The notes under the pieces: model-generated
The model's input: only the letters and a program-made list of their open reading frames with translations
Database searches by the model: none
What the model was told of the DNA's origin: nothing
From: Deltaproteobacteria bacterium
GTDB taxonomy: Bacteria; UBA10199; JACPAL01; JACOUP01
Assembly (NCBI GenBank): GCA_030649435.1
Contig: JAUSKE010000021.1
Span: 1 to 8,637 of the forward strand
Direction of reading: 5' to 3'
DNA length: 8,637 nt
Shown here: positions 6,466 to 8,637 of the stretch, piece by piece
Position numbering within the stretch: the first letter of the stretch is position 1
Layout: each line of letters starts with the position of its first letter
Position numbers and translations under genes: made by a program

Positions 6466-6839
6466 AGCTTCTGGCCGCTCTTCCGAGTCTCTTTCACAAT
6501 CTTATTTTGGTGATTTACAAAGACAATCTTCGGCTGGTGTTTTTTTAATTTCTTTTCGTCCACACTCACAAAACTGGCAATAATCACGAGGTCATTTTTT
6601 TTGACCAAGTGGGCCGCTGCCCCGTTGATCTGAACAGTACCAGAACCTTTAGTCCCAGGAATAACGTAAGTTTCAAAGCGATTGCCGTTTGTGATGTCCC
6701 AGATATGAACGAACTCATGCTCGTGAAGCGCGGCGGCCTTCATCAAATTTTGGTCCAGAGTGATGCTCCCCTCATAGTGAAGATCCGCCTGGGTGACACG
6801 GGCCCGGTGGATTTTGGATTTGAGCAAGGTTCGAAACAT
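6462..6839 (-). CDS. panD: Aspartate 1-decarboxylase (pyruvoyl-dependent)
   Basis: A 125-residue proenzyme that makes beta-alanine from L-aspartate for pantothenate and coenzyme A synthesis. Self-cleavage between G24 and S25 (HYEGSITLD) creates the pyruvoyl group. With the ATG at 6839 the numbering matches E. coli PanD: K9, Y22, G24-S25, R54, T57, Y58 and N72-GAAA are all in place, which supports this start over the in-frame TTG at 6875. Length is normal. The SD is weak. No other pantothenate gene (panB, panC, panE) is in the window, so it appears to stand alone. It is divergent from yceD with a 62-bp gap and overlaps the TSP3-tail gene by 4 bp at the 3' end. Confidence 0.96.
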   Translation of the reverse strand: MFRTLLKSKIHRARVTQADLHYEGSITLDQNLMKAAALHEHEFVHIWDITNGNRFETYVIPGTKGSGTVQINGAAAHLVKKNDLVIIASFVSVDEKKLKKHQPKIVFVNHQNKIVKETRKSGQKL

Positions 6840-6864
6840 GGCTCGACGTCTAGGTGTTTTTTCA

Positions 6865-6895
6865 CTTGAAGTCAAGACCAGGTGGTACTAAGTAC
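6865..6895. promoter_or_regulatory. Two short palindromes in the panD/yceD divergent region
   Basis: CTTGAAGTCAAG (6865-6876) has 5-bp arms around AG, and GTACTAAGTAC (6885-6895) has 5-bp arms around A. Their centres are about 19-20 bp apart, near two helical turns. On the minus strand the first contains TTGACT, close to a -35 consensus, but the hexamer 17 nt further (TAGACG) is a poor -10. The layout would suit an operator controlling both genes, but short palindromes also occur by chance. Confidence 0.3.
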
Positions 6896-6901
6896 GACCG
6901 G

Positions 6902-7387
6902 ATGAAGATCATGATTTTCGATATTCCTGAAGAAGGACTCGACTTTGCGGAGGAGGTTTCGCCTGGCGTCTCCTTCAAGGCCCACATGGATAAAACCTTC
7001 GAGAACGTCAACCTCACCGGTCAGATCGATATCGAGTCCGACCCGGTTTGTCATCGTTGTGTCGAACCATTTCACTGGCAGATTTCAATCCCCCTCAATA
7101 TCAACCTCGCGCCATACCAGGAACCGGAGTTTTCTTCGGAAGAGGAAGAGTCAGAGTTGGACCAGGATGATTTGAATTTCAGTTTTTACCGTAATGAAGA
7201 GATCGACCTTTCGTCGATTGTTCATGAACAGATTCTTCTGGAAACACCGATTCAGTACCTCTGTAAGGAGGATTGTAAAGGACTTTGCCCCCAGTGCGGG
7301 CAGAACTTGAATCAGTCGACCTGTTCCTGCCTGCCCAAGCAGAGGCCGTCACCATTTTCTGCTTTGAAGAAGATTGTTAAGTCGTAA
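6902..7387 (+). CDS. yceD: YceD/DUF177-family protein with cysteine-rich C-terminus
   Basis: A 161-residue protein of the YceD (DUF177) family, implicated in 23S rRNA and large-subunit metabolism in bacteria and plastids. Landmarks are a CHRC pair (C50, C53) after a beta-rich N-terminal part, an acidic stretch (EPEFSSEEEESELDQDD, 74-90), then IVHEQILLETPIQYLCKEDCKGLCPQCGQNLN and CSC, with cysteines at 121, 125, 129, 132, 141 and 143 that could bind metal. I start at ATG 6902 (MKIMIFDIPEEGLDF); an in-frame GTG at 6854 would add a non-conserved leader, and ATG 6911 is a further option. The family usually sits directly before rpmF (ribosomal protein L32), but here the next gene is a convergent transporter and no rpmF is present. 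The 3' end overlaps that transporter by 11 bp. Confidence 0.87.
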   Translation: MKIMIFDIPEEGLDFAEEVSPGVSFKAHMDKTFENVNLTGQIDIESDPVCHRCVEPFHWQISIPLNINLAPYQEPEFSSEEEESELDQDDLNFSFYRNEEIDLSSIVHEQILLETPIQYLCKEDCKGLCPQCGQNLNQSTCSCLPKQRPSPFSALKKIVKS

Positions 7388-8637
7388 CCTCTTTCGTCTC
7401 CCCCAACTCTTTCAACGCCTCCTTCAAGTTGGTGTCATGTTTGTGACTCTCAAACCGTGCCATCAGGCTGTAGGCGCACGGAACAACGAGCAGGGTGAGG
7501 AAGGTCGAAACGAAGACGCCACCGATCACGACGAGCGCCATCGGGATGCGGGTCTCGGCTCCAGGGCCAAAGCCCAGGGCGGCCGGTATCGCACCGGCGA
7601 TGGTGGCGAAGGAGGTCATGAGAATCGGCCGGAGCCGGATCGGGCAGGCTTCGAGCAGCGCCTCCGCCAGATTCAACCCCTTCTTTCGTCGTTCGTTCGT
7701 AAAATCCACAAGGAGGATTGAATTCTTTTTCACAATCCCCATTAGGAGGATGATGCCGATCATGCTGTAGATGTTCAGTGATTGTCGGCCGAGGATCAGG
7801 GCGATGAAGGCGCCGGTCACGCTGAATGGCAGGGCGAGCAGGATCGTCATCGGGTGGATAAAACTATTGAACTGTGAGCCTAAGACCATGTAGGCGACAA
7901 AGATTCCCAAGACGAGCGCGATGATCAGGCTCTGGAATGACTCCTTAAAAGTTTGGGCGCTTCCGGCGAGGACGAGGCGGTACCCTTCCGGCAGCGTTGT
8001 CTTTGCGATCGTGTTGACCGCCGTCAAGGCCTCTCCTTGCGATTTTCCCTGGGCGACATTGGCATAAATACTGATTGCTCTTTCGCGATTACGGCGTGAG
8101 ATAGAGAGGAGCGATGGCTCCTGGACGATATCGACCACTTGAGAAAGCGGGACAATCTCCCCATGGTTGTTCCGGACCCAGATCTTGTTAATATCCCCCT
8201 CTTTATTTCGGTCGTTATCCACAAGCTTGAGGCGGATGTCATACCGTTTGCCGTCACGTGTGTACTTGCCGACCCGGACGCCACCGATCATCGCGTTGAT
8301 CGTATCGCCGATGAGGGAAATATTTACCCCCCGTGCTGCCGCCTTCTCCCGGTTCGGGACGACACGAATCTCTTTCGTCCCCTCGAGGTAATTGGTGTCA
8401 ATATCCATCATGAGGCCGCTCGCTTGCATCTGGTTCCTCATCTGCTCGCTGAATTGAATGAGCTTGTTCCAATCCGGGCCGCGGACGGTGAATTCAACCG
8501 GAAAGCCCCGCTGGGAGGTAAACCCGGAGAGGGAGAGATCCTGGACGATCGCCCGATGAATCCCTGGAATTTTGCCCAACTCACCACGAACCAGAGTCAT
8601 GATCTCTTGTTGGCTGGGGTGGTGTTGGGTGGTCCAA
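7377..8637 (-). CDS. RND-family efflux pump inner-membrane subunit (HAE1 type), C-terminal part
   Basis: The last 419 residues of an AcrB/MdtB-like proton-driven transporter; the frame is open to the window edge, so the 5' part is missing and the ATG at 8600 is internal. The first 220 residues or so form the periplasmic porter and docking region of the second half. They are followed by the last five membrane helices: SLIIALVLGIFVAYMVLGSQF, MTILLALPFSVTGAFIALILG, SMIGIILLMGIVKKNSILLVDF, LRPILMTSFATIAGAIPAALG and the segment from ALVVIGGVFVSTFLTLLVVP. G-I-V-K-K-N-S-I-L-L-V-D-F and RPILMT..A...GAIP are hallmarks of the HAE1 family. Such pumps export drugs, dyes, detergents or lipophilic compounds together with a periplasmic adaptor and an outer-membrane channel, neither of which is in the window. 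A polar tail after the last helix ends the protein. The substrate is unknown. Confidence 0.93.
   Translation of the reverse strand, partial: WTTQHHPSQQEIMTLVRGELGKIPGIHRAIVQDLSLSGFTSQRGFPVEFTVRGPDWNKLIQFSEQMRNQMQASGLMMDIDTNYLEGTKEIRVVPNREKAAARGVNISLIGDTINAMIGGVRVGKYTRDGKRYDIRLKLVDNDRNKEGDINKIWVRNNHGEIVPLSQVVDIVQEPSLLSISRRNRERAISIYANVAQGKSQGEALTAVNTIAKTTLPEGYRLVLAGSAQTFKESFQSLIIALVLGIFVAYMVLGSQFNSFIHPMTILLALPFSVTGAFIALILGRQSLNIYSMIGIILLMGIVKKNSILLVDFTNERRKKGLNLAEALLEACPIRLRPILMTSFATIAGAIPAALGFGPGAETRIPMALVVIGGVFVSTFLTLLVVPCAYSLMARFESHKHDTNLKEALKELGETKEVTT

Noticed and set aside
6840..6875. TTG start for panD 36 nt upstream
   Set aside because: With ATG 6839 the cleavage site falls at G24-S25 and all active-site numbering matches E. 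coli PanD.

Overview
This window is a compact, gene-dense stretch of bacterial chromosome with ten protein-coding genes, two of them cut by the window edges. It has no RNA gene, insertion sequence or CRISPR array, and no gene-free stretch longer than about 100 bases. The RND-type inner-membrane pump, the MarC-family protein, the thrombospondin type 3 (TSP3) repeat tail and the two exported enzymes point to a Gram-negative (diderm) bacterium. Base composition is balanced to moderately GC-rich. A lineage from the former Deltaproteobacteria or a related uncultured group is possible, but that is only an impression from protein style.

Left part (1-1077): the 3' end of a plus-strand isocitrate dehydrogenase-type gene converges on, and overlaps by 29 bp, a minus-strand membrane protein resembling the dolichol/phytol/diacylglycerol kinase family. 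Central part (1149-5820): a minus-strand run reads, in transcription order, MarC-family membrane protein, exported acetolactate decarboxylase (BudA), ketol-acid reductoisomerase (IlvC), glutamyl-tRNA synthetase (GltX) and an exported PAP2 phosphatase, followed after 71 bp by the lipid-kinase-like gene. Gaps from budA to the PAP2 gene are 10 bp, 5 bp and a 4-bp ATGA overlap, so these four are very probably one operon. BudA and IlvC use the same metabolite, 2-acetolactate, and the PAP2 and kinase-like genes plausibly catalyse opposite reactions on lipid phosphates.

Right part (5821-8637): a plus-strand gene of unknown function ends in a single TSP3 calcium-binding repeat and has an ambiguous start. 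It meets panD (aspartate 1-decarboxylase, minus) tail to tail. panD is divergent from a yceD/DUF177 gene (plus), and two short palindromes lie between them. yceD overlaps tail to tail with the 3' part of an RND efflux pump gene (minus) that runs off the right edge.

Most genes are ordinary housekeeping or transport genes. I see no convincing undescribed multi-gene system. The points that deserve a second look are the exported BudA next to IlvC, a perfect 10-bp hairpin over a stop codon, the TSP3-tail protein and its start, the paired palindromes, and the phosphatase/kinase pair.
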